Shown piece by piece: positions 1 to 10,814 of a stretch of 64,000 nucleotides of DNA. Where the stretch lies: assembly GCA_033032175.1 (NCBI GenBank), contig CM065310.1, positions 9,672,001-9,736,000 of the forward strand, in the 5' to 3' direction. The notes below the pieces were generated by a model. The model saw only the letters and a program-made list of their open reading frames with translations. It searched no databases and had not been told where the DNA came from. The stretch's first letter is position 1. Each line of letters opens with the position of its first letter. Source of the stretch: Saturnia japonica (lineage: Eukaryota; Arthropoda; Insecta; Lepidoptera; Saturniidae). Both the position numbers and the translations under genes were made by a program.

Positions 1-1
1 A

Positions 2-527
2 TCAGCAATAACCTTAAAAGACTTTTATATGGACGATTTATTAACTGGATGTGAAGAGGAAAATGATGCTATAGAAATATTTAATGAAATTAATGATTTA
101 ATGAACTCATGTGGTTTTCAGTTACAGAAATGGTGTACAAACAGCTATACCTTATTAAACTACATAAAAAGTGAAAAACAAAAAAAATACAGAGACTATA
201 ATATTTAAAACAGACAATATAGTAAAAGTGTTGGGAATTTCTTGGAACAAAATTACAGATAGTTTTGAATATAATTATAAAATTGAAGGTATTGAAGATG
301 TGGTTACTAAGAGAAAGGTATTGTCGAATATAGGTAGGCTGTATGATCCATTAGGATGGTTAGCTCCAGTCATTGTTATATCAAAGATTCTCATGCAAAA
401 GCTCTGGAAATTAAATCTGAGCTGGGATAATACCCTTCCTTCTGAACATTTGAATGAGTGGATTGCTTATAAAAGAGATTTATGCAACACAAAGCATATA
501 AAAATTCCTCGTTGGCTTAATTTATAG
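2..527 (+). pseudogene. BEL/Pao pol fragment: reverse transcriptase palm and thumb
   Basis: Bases 2-205 encode the end of the palm, including the catalytic box FYMDDLLTG (metal-binding aspartates) near 32-58, then hit a stop. The reading continues in another frame at about 171-527 with VLGISWN and the Pao-type thumb phrase GRLYDPLGWLAPV. The frame change and the stop at 525-527 show at least two lesions. It would have copied element RNA into DNA in the cytoplasmic particle. The upstream fingers domain is beyond the window edge. Confidence 0.85.
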
Positions 528-529
528 AA

Positions 530-1065
530 CAGATTATGCATGTGAATTACATGTTTTCGCAGATGCATCTAGTTCAGCATATGCTGCTGTTGTATATATT
601 AAAGTAATTGATAATAAAGGAAATATTTATGTACATTTGGTGTCCGCAAAGACTAAAGTTGCGCCAATTGATAGACAAATTTCTATTCCAAGACTAGAAT
701 TATGTGCAGCTGACCTAGCAGCTAAATTAATTTATGAAGTTTCAGTGATAATGGGAATACCTAAAGTTAATCTGTTTGCTTGGTCTGATTCTACGGTTGT
801 TTTAGTGTGGATAAAAGGTGAACCAAGTAGATGGACCACTTTTGTTAGCAATAGAGTGTCAGACATTGTAAACATCTTAGATAGTCATCAGTGGAATCAT
901 GTTTCTACAAATAATAATCCTGCAGACCCTGCTTCACGTGGTTTGCCATGCTGCGATTTGATTAAGTTAGATATGTGGTGGCATGGTCCTGATTTTTTAT
1001 TTCAAAAGAATAAATATAAGACAGATTTTAATGAATTTATAACCACAGAAGAGAATAACCTATAA
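530..1065 (+). pseudogene. BEL/Pao pol fragment: RNase H-like region
   Basis: After a stop near 525 the Pao reading resumes with HVFADASSSAYAAVVYI at about 550-600, a typical start of the RNase H region, and continues in the open stretch 637-1065. Key phrases are PRLELCAADLAAKL and WSDSTVVLVWI, followed by RWTTFVSNRV and NPADPASRGL, all hallmarks of the Pao group. In life this part degrades the RNA strand during reverse transcription. It is separated from the integrase part by a stop near 1063 and a weakly coding spacer. Confidence 0.85.
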
Positions 1066-1067
1066 AA

Positions 1068-2605
1068 TTGTTAGCCACAGTTGTAAAACCTATTGAGAAT
1101 TTTGTTTGGCAAAAGTTTTCGAATTTAAAAAAGGCTTTAATAATTTTATCATATTGTCGAAGAATTTTGAAATTTAGATTACCAAAAGACAGTAGACCTA
1201 AAGAAAATATAACATTTATAACTACGAAAGAAATGGAGGAAGTACTTAACATTTGTATAAAAGCAACTCAGATATTATATTTTGAAGAAGAAATAAAAGA
1301 TTTCAAATGTAAAGAAAATGTATCAAAGAAAAGTATTCTTCTTACACTCAGTCCTATTCTTAGATAAAAATGAAATATTAAGAGTAGGTGGTCGAGTGAC
1401 TCATTCACCAGAAAGCTATGATAAAAGACATCCTGTAATTCTACCTTATGAAAGTCATTTAACAAGGTTAATAACTTTGGATGCTCACATTAAAACCTTG
1501 CATGGTTGTCCACAAATCATGTTAAATTATATAAGATCAAAGTATTGGATAGCTCGCGGTAGAATTTTAGTGAAGAAGATATACAGAGAATGTGTCACTT
1601 GTGTTAGTTACAGAAAGCAAAATAACAACATGTTTATGGGTCAACTACCGAAGGCTCGAATTACACCATCCAGACCATTCAAAAGTGCAGGTGTAGATTT
1701 CACAGGGCATATAAATATAAGATTTTCACCTGGGAGAGGTGCAAGATCCTATAAGGGCTATATATGCTTATTTATATGTCATGGTCACAAAAGCTATACA
1801 TTTAGACGCTGTGCCAGACTTAACGTCGAAAGGATTTATAGCTGCCTTTCGAAGGTTTGTCTCCAGAAGAGAACATTGTCAAAATTTATACAGTGACAAT
1901 GGTACCAATTTTTAGGAGCACAAAAAGAGTTGTGTGAAATATATAAGAGGAATATATCTCAACTAACAAGTGAATTTCAACAGATGTTGGCAGGTGAAGG
2001 CACCTCCTGGCATTTCATTCCTCCACATGCCCCTAATTTTGGAGGACTGTGGGAAGCAGGTGTAAGATCAACTAAAACACATTTAAAAAAGATTATTGGA
2101 GATTCAACGTTAACATTTGAGGAACTTTGCACAGTCTTAACTCAAATTGAAGCCTGTTTAAATTCTAGACCTATTATCATATATTAGTGATGACCCTAAC
2201 GACCCACTTCCTTTAACCCCAGGACATTTCTTGGTAGGCGAACCTGTTATCACTATACCTGATGAAGATCATTCAATTAATAAATGCTCTAATCTAAGTA
2301 GGTGGAAGTTTTGTCAAAGAATGGTAAATTTATTTTGGAATAAGTGGTCTAAAGAATACTTAATAACTTTAAATAATAGATATAAGTGGTTAGTTAAGGG
2401 AGATGAACCAAATATAGGAGGTATTGTTATCATTAGAGATGAAAATGTTCCACCAGCAAAATGGCTTTTAGGAAAAATTATACAAAAACATACAGGTCTA
2501 GACGGTATAACTAGAGTTGTAACAGTGAAAACTAAATTTGGATTATATAAACGCTCTTTAAATAAGTTGTCTATCCTCTTAAATGATAATAAAAAAATTA
2601 AGTAA
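1068..2605 (+). pseudogene. BEL/Pao pol fragment: integrase and C-terminal domain
   Basis: Four frames make up the integrase. The open stretch 1318-1896 carries the zinc-binding part (HPVILPYESHLTRLI, then CVTCVSYR) and the start of the catalytic core (FKSAGVDFTGHI). The middle of the core is frameshifted around 1790-1930. The frame at 1930-2187 has the C-terminal part of the core (PPHAPNFGGLWEAGVRS; CLNSRPI). The frame at 2231-2605 is the Pao-specific C-terminal domain (RWKFCQRMVNLFWNKWSKEYL, PPAKWLLGKI, GITRVVTVKTKFG). An intact integrase would insert the DNA copy into the genome; this one is dead through multiple frameshifts and stops. Confidence 0.86.
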
Positions 2606-2888
2606 AGGTTTTAGTGTGTTAAAATTTGTAAAGGTTACGTAAATTTTCAAATTTCAATAATAATAAAAAAAAGAGTTGGTATGTAAACATTTATATATTA
2701 TATTTATGCATGCCTTTATAAATTTGCTTATTTGTTGTATTTGTCGCTTGTGTGTGATTGTTGATTTTATGTGCTTATTACTTTGTATACTTATGTTGAT
2801 TGAATTTAAGTTATATCAATAAGTAGGTATTGGTGATTTTTTCTTGTTTGTTAATTTGATTAAAGAACGAAGTTCTTGGTGGGCGAGA

Positions 2889-3050
2889 TGTTTGAAAACA
2901 TTGGTATCATTAAGAAAAATATTCTGTGTAATTTTTATGTTAATTTGGTCACACTTTTAATCTATCACTCTATGTCAATCTTGGAATAAAACTAATAACG
3001 AATTTCAGTGAAATGTTGATTTTCTTGTATTTTAAAACGAGTGAACAACA
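2889..3050 (+). repeat. probable 3' LTR of the BEL/Pao element
   Basis: The coding region ends at 2605 and is followed by a 3' leader and a purine-rich tract (GGTGGGCGAGA, 2878-2888). A segment then starts TGTTTG and ends ACAACA, and holds AATAAA at 2986-2991, as expected of a short LTR of about 162 bp. No 5' LTR is in the window to compare with, so the boundaries are inferred. Confidence 0.5.
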
Positions 3051-3439
3051 GTAATACTGTACATACCATACGGTGTGCATACCACTCAATTAATTTCACA
3101 TTTATAAAGCACTAGCTATTGCACGCGGTTTCACTCGCCTAGAATTTAAATACAAATTTTTGGGGAATACTTGGAACTCTTCGGCAACGCGTCGAAGATA
3201 AGATTTTTTTTTCATAAAAAATATGAAAATCGCTATTAAAAAATGAGAAGGTGGGGGGAGGGGGGGGGGGGGTTATCAGCTGTTTCGGTTTCGGAGGAGT
3301 GTGACCACAAACACCGTGGCACAAGATTTTTATATATAAGATTCCGTACACGTTTAAAACTATGTAAAACAGAATTTTTCAAAGCTAAAATTAAACTTAA
3401 AATGTCAAAGGAATTTTATGTTCAAATGCAGCTGATCAA
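3051..3439. other. non-coding stretch with a G-run
   Basis: No gene is visible. At about 3251-3273 there is a purine/G tract ending in a run of about 14 G, next to a low-complexity A/T stretch at 3200-3240. Open frames reading through the tract on either strand look like chance. Confidence 0.5.
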
Positions 3440-3563
3440 TTTCGTTATGTCATATACTGTTACTGTGAAGCTGTGGAACCGTCTCCAGATCAATGTGTTT
3501 CCTCCTTCCTACAACATCAGGTCTCTCAAATATAACATGAAGAGACATTCGAGCACGCTGTAA
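3440..3563 (+). pseudogene. C-terminal scrap of a non-LTR retrotransposon pol
   Basis: The translated tail reads VKLWNRLQINVFPPSYNIRS and ends at a stop at 3561-3563. This is the usual last 30-40 residues of a class of insect non-LTR polyproteins (LWN.LP..VFP..YN...FK). The same tail pattern recurs at 23139-23519. Nothing upstream in this frame is recognisable, so only the 3' end survives. Confidence 0.5.
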
Positions 3564-3775
3564 TGACAGTGACGACTGCGACGTATTGTAGATCTTTTTT
3601 TGTATTGTATTGTAGATTTTGAACTGCTTTTTGTAAGTGGTGGCGCAAAAGTAATTAGGTAATTACACAGTTTCATTTAGCTATTTTTTTTTTTTTATAA
3701 AGTTAATTCAATTATTTTTTAGAAAGGCATGTAAATACACCACTAAAACTATTACTATTAGGTTTTTAATATGAC

Positions 3776-3980
3776 GTCCTTCAAATAGTGGCCTCCAGCG
3801 TCAATGCAAATTTGAGCCCATTTTAAAGTGTTTTCAATCATTCTTCTTAATACCTCCAGAACTATGTTCTGAATTTCATGACAAATATTTGTTTACAAGG
3901 TTGCTAAAATTCGTGGCTTATGAATAAGGCTTAAAAAGTCTCAAATTTGCATTGACGTTTGAGGCCATCATTTGAATCAG
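3776..3980. repeat. inverted pair of a transposase-like C-terminal motif
   Basis: On the minus strand 3776-3826 translates to a phrase like LKWAQICIDAGGHYLKDV, resembling the end of insect Tc1/mariner-type transposases (CI.A.GGHFEH). A related segment occurs on the plus strand at about 3931-3980, so the two form an imperfect inverted repeat separated by about 105 bases. The rest of a transposase is not visible. Confidence 0.4.
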
Positions 3981-4018
3981 TAAATGTAAGCCGAATTCCG
4001 AAAAATGACTTAATACAT

Positions 4019-4082
4019 GCCGCGGTTCGAACCTGCGTACATCGAATCGATATTCCGCCGGTCCAAACCATTTGAACACCAC
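4019..4082 (-). repeat. tRNA-like fragment, possible SINE head
   Basis: On the minus strand the segment has a B-box-like GGTTCGAACC (4023-4032 on the plus strand) preceded at the right distance by an A-box-like stretch around 4060-4075. It does not fold convincingly as a complete tRNA. A decayed SINE head is the best reading; confidence is low. Confidence 0.3.
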
Positions 4083-4130
4083 GACTTTGGTATCTAATAT
4101 CTATTTAGTACTTATCTAACATTAAATAAA

Positions 4131-4425
4131 CTGCCTCATTAGTCTAGTGGTCCTAAGCGCGACTGCTATGCTCGAGGTCCTTAGTTCGATTCCCAAGTCG
4201 AGCAAAGTGTTATTGGGTTTTTTGTATAAAAATCTCAGTAGCAGCTCGGAGTTTGGCTCTATTCTCGATTAATGGCAATAGGTTCGCCCTCTATTACATG
4301 TAACCTAAAAAAAATATACCAGGCGAACTGTGGGTGTACATTAATTAGTGTACCTTTGACTAACCCTTCGGGTATATAGCCGTGATGGCATGTTATGTTA
4401 TTTTATGTGTGTATTAAATATTATT
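4131..4425 (+). mobile_element. tRNA-derived SINE
   Basis: The head has a polymerase III A box (TTAGTCTAGTGG, 4139-4150) and a B box (AGTTCGATTCC, 4183-4193) at tRNA-like spacing. A body of about 200 bp unrelated to tRNA follows and ends near 4425 in T-rich sequence. A true tRNA gene is unlikely because the acceptor stem does not close. Boundaries are approximate and no target duplication was found. Confidence 0.6.
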
Positions 4426-6013
4426 CATACAGTATCTGATAACCAGTAAATTTGATTTTAACTTTTTAAGCATAAACAGTTCAGCTAAGCTATTTAAATA
4501 AAATATGAACAATAATAGGAGTTCGTAAATAATAATACATAAAATAGAGACTGATTTATACCTTTGTGTAAAAGTAAACTAGGGTAGGAAACTCGTCAGT
4601 TCAACAAAATTAACACTGCTAATACGTTTGAAGGATATTTAAAACTTCGCCGAGAAAACATCGCATTCCAACAGCGCTCCACTTAAAATTTTCCTTAAAG
4701 AAATACGTACAAAGCGCCTTCGTCTCAAAAGGCGGATTCGTTGTCGGAATCTCTACGGCTGGTTTAATTAGCCGTTTTAATGAATGTCGTGGCACGTACG
4801 CTGTGAATGCGACCCATTACCTGTGTAATTCACGCAATGATAACAAAAGCGCCCGGACTAAGTGGGAACCGGCATGTTGACGTCAACAAAAATCAAAACA
4901 ATTCTGCTTTTATTATATTTCAAGCAACTATTCTAAAATGTGTAAATATTTCACAACTTGATCTGAAATTAACATTAAATATACATACATACACTTTTAA
5001 TTTACAACGATGATTTTCTTTTTCATCTTGGTTCTATGGTCTTTAACTCTTTTCAATGCATTTTAATTGAAGTAACAATCAGTGAAGTTGTATACCAGCT
5101 TTACTGCCAGGTTTGGATAATAACAGAGATTATTATAAAGAGTTAAAGTTTGTTTTTATGTAAGAGGTAATCTCTAGAACTTATAAAACTATTTTGGAGG
5201 TTTTTCCGCCTTCACCTAAATTGTTGACGCTGGACAATAAGTTGAACATACCCGAACATTTGGGTGAAATCAAGTATTTTCCTCAAGTTTCTAAAAATAT
5301 TAGAAAATAATCATTTTTATTTTCTGTACTTATTCATTTAAACAGTCTATTTTCGTTTTCTTTTATAATGTTTGACAACATCGACCCATAGTACAGCAAA
5401 ACACAATATAAAGTAAAGTATTATTGAGATGATAAATAATATAATAAAATGTACCTAGGTAATAAAATATTTTAAACCAACTCTCCTAAATACTCAGTCA
5501 TCATTCACTTTACAACGATTCAATGAAAACTTTTCTCGGATGCTCAATGAATGACAATGGAAGGTACAAAAGTTATACAATTTGTACCTGAAACCGGTTT
5601 GGAGATATAATTAAATTACCAACCGAATAAAACCATCGACGCCGGGAAATAGAAAGTATCATTGCATTAACTCCTTAATGTTCCTTTAAAAGCTTTTCAT
5701 AATATAGTCGCTTATTTATGCTAATCTAAAAGTCGGGAGTAATAATATGGAAAAAAATATGGGCGCCGCGTCGGAGACACGGGACTCCATAAAATGGCAT
5801 AAGTGGGGCGAACTTGAAACATAATTTAGCCGTTTCCTGCTGCTTAGAACGAGTATTTTGTTCTTGTGTGACAATAATAACTAACTATAAACAGCATAAA
5901 TAAAAACTATTACAGTTAATTTTTATTTTTCAAATTTACAATATTATTGTAGTAACAAGCTGTGCTCTGCTCGTGTGAACTACAAAATTATTATTAAGGT
6001 TTTAGAACGAAGA
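4426..6013. other. non-coding, no gene recognised
   Basis: AT-rich DNA with a more GC-balanced stretch at about 4620-4870 that contains a TAATTA motif. No open frame resembles a known protein, and no RNA gene or repeat boundary could be fixed by eye. Confidence 0.4.
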
Positions 6014-6025
6014 TCCTAACGCGAG

Positions 6026-6118
6026 TTTTTTTTTTTTTTGGAACTGACTACACTGTTAGCCTTAGGGGCCCTAAAGCCGCTGCGGCTTTTACAGCTTCAC
6101 CGGACTTGGAGCCCTTGG
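6026..6118 (-). mobile_element. 93-bp retroposon with poly(A) tail and 12-bp target duplication
   Basis: The insert is flanked by exact copies of TCCTAACGCGAG at 6014-6025 and 6119-6130. Its plus-strand left end is a run of 14 T (6026-6039), that is, a poly(A) tail on the minus strand, so the element reads right to left. Its body is related to a plus-strand copy at 8825-8891 that ends in an A-rich stretch. Tail plus target duplication are the marks of LINE-driven retroposition. It is either a short SINE or a 5'-truncated copy of something longer. Confidence 0.75.
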
Positions 6119-6130
6119 TCCTAACGCGAG

Positions 6131-7555
6131 GCGGTAGGAGTTTACTTGTAGAAGTCGGCGCGTAAGGAAAAAGCGTTACGCCCCTCCATGCTCTCTCACT
6201 CTCTCACCCCCTCTCTCCTGTTTTTTCTATCTCTCTGGAGCATCATGTGTGTTATCAGTATTCTTGGTTCATATTTATAAAACTTAAATCGATGTGTTTA
6301 TATAAATTGTACTAAATTATTGTTAAATAATATTTTACGCATTTTTTTCATTAGTACTTCGTTCCTGACGATCCCACGGGTTCCACAACCGCACATGTTT
6401 TTTTTCGAATAAAGCTATTTTGTTAACATAAATAACTATTATACACGTAACATGTTTAATGTACAAACAAAACAATAAAAAAGCTTGGCCAGAGAGAACA
6501 AAATCATTTTTAAAAAGGACCATGTAGGTAAATCGATTTAAGATATAGCTATTTATGGGATCATAGTGATTTAACATATCATTTACGTCACTATCACCGC
6601 AGAACATGAAAAGAAATATCTTCTTCTTCTTCTTCTTACCCGTTATCTATATCTATTCTATATCTATACATATAATAAAAACGTAACTGATCGATGTCTG
6701 TACATAGAAGATATATGAGAAAAACTATTATTGGGGGTCCCTATCAACGCAGGAGAACCCAAAACAATGATTGTTAGAATTTTTGTGTTTGTCTGTTTGC
6801 CAACGTTGGTGCGCGCTAATCTCAGAAACGGCTTAACTGATTTGGAAATGGTTTCAACTAATATATTTTTGTAAGGTTCACTTAACATTTAGTGTTGGTT
6901 TTACTTCAATAAATTCAAAAATAAAAAAGTTATATCAATTTTAAAAATTACGTCGAAAATTTGTTCGATAAAAGTGCTATAAAATAGTTCTTCAGTTGTA
7001 TTCGTTGAAACTTTGAAACTGGTTTGTAAAATGGTGATTATTGAAAGTTTACATAAAGTTAAAAAATGTACAGTTTCAGAGAATTTGGAACTTTCCAATA
7101 TGAGGTTGACCTTACATCTATATAATGAATCATATTAATAAGTGGTCACCCTAGGTTGGATATAAACACACAAGCAAGTCGAGTGCCGTATCGCTGCTAG
7201 GCAATTCATTGCGAAAAAGATCGATTCGAATCAAACTTTGATGTATCGATTCACAATAAATCGAGGTATAAAAGATCGATCACTCCAAAAAATCGACCTT
7301 CTTTTATTCACTTTTCAGATTTGAGTTAACAATATAAAAATCCCTATTAAAGAAAACAAAAAGGACACCACAACAATCGATCTTTTGCTATTTTTACCAT
7401 GCTAAAGTATCAGTTAAAGAGAAACAAAGAAAGGTATAGAGAAGAGAGAGAATTAATTTCAAAAATTTATTATTATAAACTGTTGTCGTTATTCTGCTAT
7501 TGGGTAATTTACTGACACCATAGAGAACGACATCATAATGAAATGAATAATCCAT
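6131..7555. other. non-coding with simple repeats and a probable dispersed repeat
   Basis: A pyrimidine-rich tract lies at about 6180-6237 and a short (CTT)n run at 6620-6638. The segment at about 6660-6890, with TATCAACGCAGGAGAACCC and a GTTTGTCTGTTTG motif, looks like a dispersed lepidopteran repeat of unknown class. At 7220-7300 several ATCGAT-type motifs cluster. No coding region is recognised. Confidence 0.35.
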
Positions 7556-7745
7556 ACTAATATTATAAATGCGAAAGTAACTTTGTCGGTCCTGTCTGTT
7601 GCATTTCACGCCCTGAAATAGACGATGAAGGTTTGTACGAAAAACGCATCTAAACAAATTTGATGAATTTTGGTATAGAGATAAATTGGACCTTGAAGAA
7701 AACATTGGCTTACCTTATGTCGTGAAAATAAAACTTTAAGAGGTG
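7556..7745 (+). repeat. dispersed lepidopteran repeat
   Basis: It begins ACTAATATTATAAATGCGAA and continues with a stretch about cell-size motifs TTTCACGCCC and TTTGATGAATTTTGGTATAG. I recognise this phrase as the start of a very common interspersed repeat in moths and butterflies; its class (RTE tail or Helitron-like) is uncertain. Copies are never coding. Confidence 0.5.
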
Positions 7746-7884
7746 AAATAGGGGATGAAAGATTGTATGAAGAACCCACTCTTTCTAAATTTAGTGTTAT
7801 GAAAATTCATATTTATGCTTTTGGGAAAAAATAACAGTGTTTCGTGTTTTAATAAATAAGGGTGATTTACAATACACATAGACT

Positions 7885-8150
7885 GCACTCCTTGATACTA
7901 AGCAAAATATTCCTGAGCTACATAAGCTTACATTATACAAAACGTATGTCCGTCCTATCATGACATATAAGCTGCGCTACATTCGCACATACGTCAAAGA
8001 TCAACATTAACAAATTCCAAATCCTCCAAACCCGATTCTTACTTAAAATTAACAAAGCCCATTGGTACGTTGGTCGAATCGTATATTAAATATCTTACGC
8101 GATCGTACTTCGACATTGCTTCGAATCACGTGAATCCGTTGGTCAAAGCT
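7885..8150 (+). pseudogene. Jockey-like non-LTR retrotransposon, C-terminal remnant
   Basis: Around 7925-7965 the translation contains LTLYKTYVRPIMTY, and around 8006-8080, in a shifted frame, NKFQILQTRFLLKINKAHWY. Both match the region after the polymerase domain of Jockey-type pol (LYKT.IRPVMTY; LQ..QN.FLR...GAPW). Frameshifts and stops are frequent. No 5' part survives. Confidence 0.65.
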
Positions 8151-8824
8151 GACGCGACTTAAACCCCAAAACCAAACATCCCACGCAAACAACTCCGGTC
8201 GCGAATATCTTCACCGAGCCCGTTTATAAGATCGAGGAAATAAACAAATACTACTCCACCATCTCTCCAAACAAAGCGTGCTCGCGCCCACGCCCGCGAA
8301 ACCACCGTTCCCTCCGCAGGGGACGGGCTGCTAATTTCGCTCCCGCAAACCTGTCATGTCCTCCCTCTCTTACGGCAACTCAAGCCTAGTTCCGTTCCCT
8401 CGGTGTAGAACCCTTGAGTCATGCAGCCGCTCGCGTGATACAGGTGACACTGCACTTGCAATCACGTAGCTACCCACACAGATCATTACACACAATATGT
8501 ACATACATACGTGCACACCACATAAGTACATAGATTCTGTAAGGGACCTTTTTTTCTTTTTTTACGATAGTTACTTTCGATCATGTTTCCAGAATACTAA
8601 ATACATATACACATGTTCATTCCTTTCTCCCAGGAGGCAGGGACATGTTATATGTATGCGTTAGTGTAGCTCGAATTTTCTACAGATAGGGAATTAGTCA
8701 GTTCGCGACGTTTTCACAATCGCGGTAATAGCCCAAGCGGACGTCCGGCCACTTTGGTATCTTTGTGCGCATGTTGCTCACGCTTTCGCGGCTGAATGCC
8801 TTAAGCGTTCGCCCCCAAGCCTGC
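8151..8824. other. non-coding, no gene recognised
   Basis: The sequence is more C-rich than its surroundings at 8170-8460, possibly the 3' untranslated part of the preceding Jockey-like remnant. From 8500 it is AT-rich. No open frame of note. Confidence 0.35.
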
Positions 8825-8895
8825 TGAAGCTGTCAAAGCCATAAGTGGCTCTATTTCTTTAGGGCCCCTTAGGCTAACAGTATAGTCAGTGAGAA
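8825..8895 (+). repeat. second copy of the short retroposon
   Basis: It shares with the minus-strand copy at 6041-6099 a GAAGCTGT..AAAGCC start, a TTTAGGGCCCC core and the phrase AGGCTAACAGT.TAGTCAGT. An A-rich stretch (GAAAGAAAAAA) follows. Flanking duplications could not be found here. Confidence 0.6.
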
Positions 8896-8914
8896 AGAAA
8901 AAACCATCTATAAT

Positions 8915-9095
8915 TTTCTTTAGGTTTATCGTGTTCAGAGATTAGTCAGTGTATATACAGTAATATAGCGGGGTGGTAGGGATCGCGACCATCATACACA
9001 TAGTGTTAAACACGTATGATTTTCTTTTGGTTTGTCGTGTTCCGAGGTCAGTCCGTGTATAGATACTATTAATAATTTAGTAAAGCGGACGAGTT
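8915..9095 (+). repeat. imperfect direct repeat, two units of about 65-70 bp
   Basis: Units at about 8920-8978 and 9018-9085 share TTTATCGTGTTC / TTTGTCGTGTTC, AGTCAGTGTATA / AGTCCGTGTATA and a final TAGTAAAGCGG-like phrase. The arrangement suggests a small tandem duplication; no function is evident. Confidence 0.45.
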
Positions 9096-9635
9096 TTTTT
9101 TATCTGTTTGTTTAAACATGGTAATCTCTGGACAACTGGTAGCGGTCGGATTCGAAAAATTATTTTTGTATATAATAGCCAGATTCACGAATAATAGTAT
9201 AGGCTATCTGGAACTAAGCTATACCTCTCAGCTAGCCTTAAATATTGATTTTTGTTTAAGTTAAGTCGAAGTGAAAGTCTTCCCGAACTACTTTATCCGC
9301 ATGCGCTGGCGTAATGGTTAGTGATACGTAAATATAATATTCTACAAAAATATTGTTCTTTAGTATATCTAAAAAAGTCTCCGATAACATATGCCTATTT
9401 CTTAATAGCATAAGCCACAATAAGGTACTTTGCGAGTTTTTATGTTGAAGATTAAAAATTGATTTTGAGCTTTATTTTTGGGCTTATTATATTAATCCTT
9501 ACGAACAAAGTTATTTCATCATAAAAACAATTTAATTTTTTCTTTTTATAGTATGTAATTCGGACACATAGTTTAGGAGAAAATGAAAAATTAAAATAAT
9601 TTTTACTTGCGGGAAGTGATATCAATTATGATAGA
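9096..9635. other. non-coding, no gene recognised
   Basis: AT-rich single-copy-looking DNA with no open frame, RNA gene or repeat that I can support. Confidence 0.35.
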
Positions 9636-9905
9636 CTACACGGGTGCGTCGCGTTGGCGGCGCGGTATTTGTTGGATAAAAACTCGGGTGAAACCGAGGG
9701 GCACAGCTAGTCTTACATAAGTAGGATCGGCATAACATGTTTTTTCTTCCACTCTATCAAATATTATCTCAGTATTCACACCTAAATACGCATATAATTC
9801 TTCACACACTCCATCCATACCTTCTTCGGTCTTTCTGTACTCTTATATCCATCCACCTTCATAATTAATATTCTTCTAGTTAAATGACATTCATCTCTCC
9901 TCATG
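9636..9905 (-). pseudogene. RTE-like non-LTR retrotransposon, 3' end
   Basis: Reading the minus strand from about 9905 gives DECHLTRRILIMKVDGYKS, then ERPKKVWMECVKNYM. After a frameshift comes VNTEIIFDRVEEKTCYADPT. These are the last modules of RTE-class pol in insects (GRPKKRWMDCV.EDM...; DR..W...TC.ADP). The remnant ends at the plus-strand left edge near 9640, beside the phrase GGGGCACAGCTAGT, a repeat end common in Lepidoptera. Only about 90 codons survive. Confidence 0.65.
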
Positions 9906-10814
9906 ACTTACCTATACCACGCTAGCCTATAACCCCCTCAAGTTCTCTGTGACTGTTGCTATTTAAAGACATCCATGTAAGACGTGACAATTTTACCAAG
10001 TCATCATAATGTAATTTTACCATTTCTTACCATGGACATACAAAGTAGGTACATAGTAGTGTGGATACATAGTAGTATCCACGTAATTTTAACCTATACA
10101 GTATGTATAGTAGAATAGTATTTATATTGTAACTACATACAAATTATTATATTATATTGCTGTAATTTTAACAACTGTCAGAGGGAATTTCAGTGCAATA
10201 ATAACAGCAACACTGACAAAAAATTATATTTGTGTAAATGAATTTAAGTGACTTTATAAATGAAATCACAATACTTACTTATAGAATGTAATCTTCTTAT
10301 CCTTACCTTTTTTAGGAAGTAGTTTTTGCACAGTTTCACTACGCAAAATGCCCTTTTTAATTACAATTGTGAGAGCAAAAACGTTTATATTCTGTAATGA
10401 ACTAAATGTACTGACAGCGGTTTTAAGCGATGTGTTTATTTTTCATGCTTATGAAAAATACTCCTTTGAATTGCTGGACTAGGAATCTAGACGTTTATCG
10501 TATATAATCAAAGGCAGTTGAAAGAAATCGTTAACGATTCTCCATTCTGAAGTCTGAAGAAGTAATCGTCCTAAATGTGATGTCAACTCTCCGAAGCAAA
10601 CTTTTCATAAATTATCATATTGAAGTTAAATTATATTATTAATACAGGCCACCTAATTACATGTTTCATACGACGATAATGACATAGTTTGTATAAGCGA
10701 GAGGTTTTACTAATCAATAACACCCATTGTGAAGAGACAATAATTATTAGGTACTTTAATAATCATTTGTTTAAAGTTAAAAACAGTAAAATTACAGGTA
10801 AATACTTATACCTA
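9906..10814. other. non-coding, no gene recognised
   Basis: AT-rich DNA running into the homopolymer block. No open frame, RNA gene or repeat boundary is supported. Confidence 0.35.

Larger units (their letters stand above)
1..3050 (+). mobile_element. BEL/Pao LTR retrotransposon, 3' part, decayed
   Basis: The stretch reads, in element order, as reverse transcriptase palm and thumb, RNase H-like region, integrase zinc-binding domain, integrase core, and the C-terminal domain typical of BEL/Pao polyproteins, followed by a 3' non-coding region and a probable LTR. The 5' LTR, gag, protease and most of the reverse transcriptase lie outside the window. The coding part is broken into at least five frames, so this copy cannot make a working polyprotein. 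The phrase NFGGLWEAGVRSTK near 2037-2080 is a strong Pao-type integrase signature. Family assignment is from motif recognition and is fairly secure; the subfamily is not known. Confidence 0.88.

Noticed and set aside
3139..3351. Minus-strand frame through the G-run (70 codons)
   Set aside because: Proline run from the G tract and no recognisable domain.
4131..4205. A tRNA gene
   Set aside because: A and B boxes are present but acceptor and anticodon stems do not pair, and a SINE body follows.
4807..5013. 68-codon plus-strand frame
   Set aside because: No similarity recognised, no splice or promoter context; chance frame.
6335..7705. Several minus-strand open frames of 65-103 codons
   Set aside because: No resemblance to proteins, low-complexity composition, and they overlap dispersed repeats.
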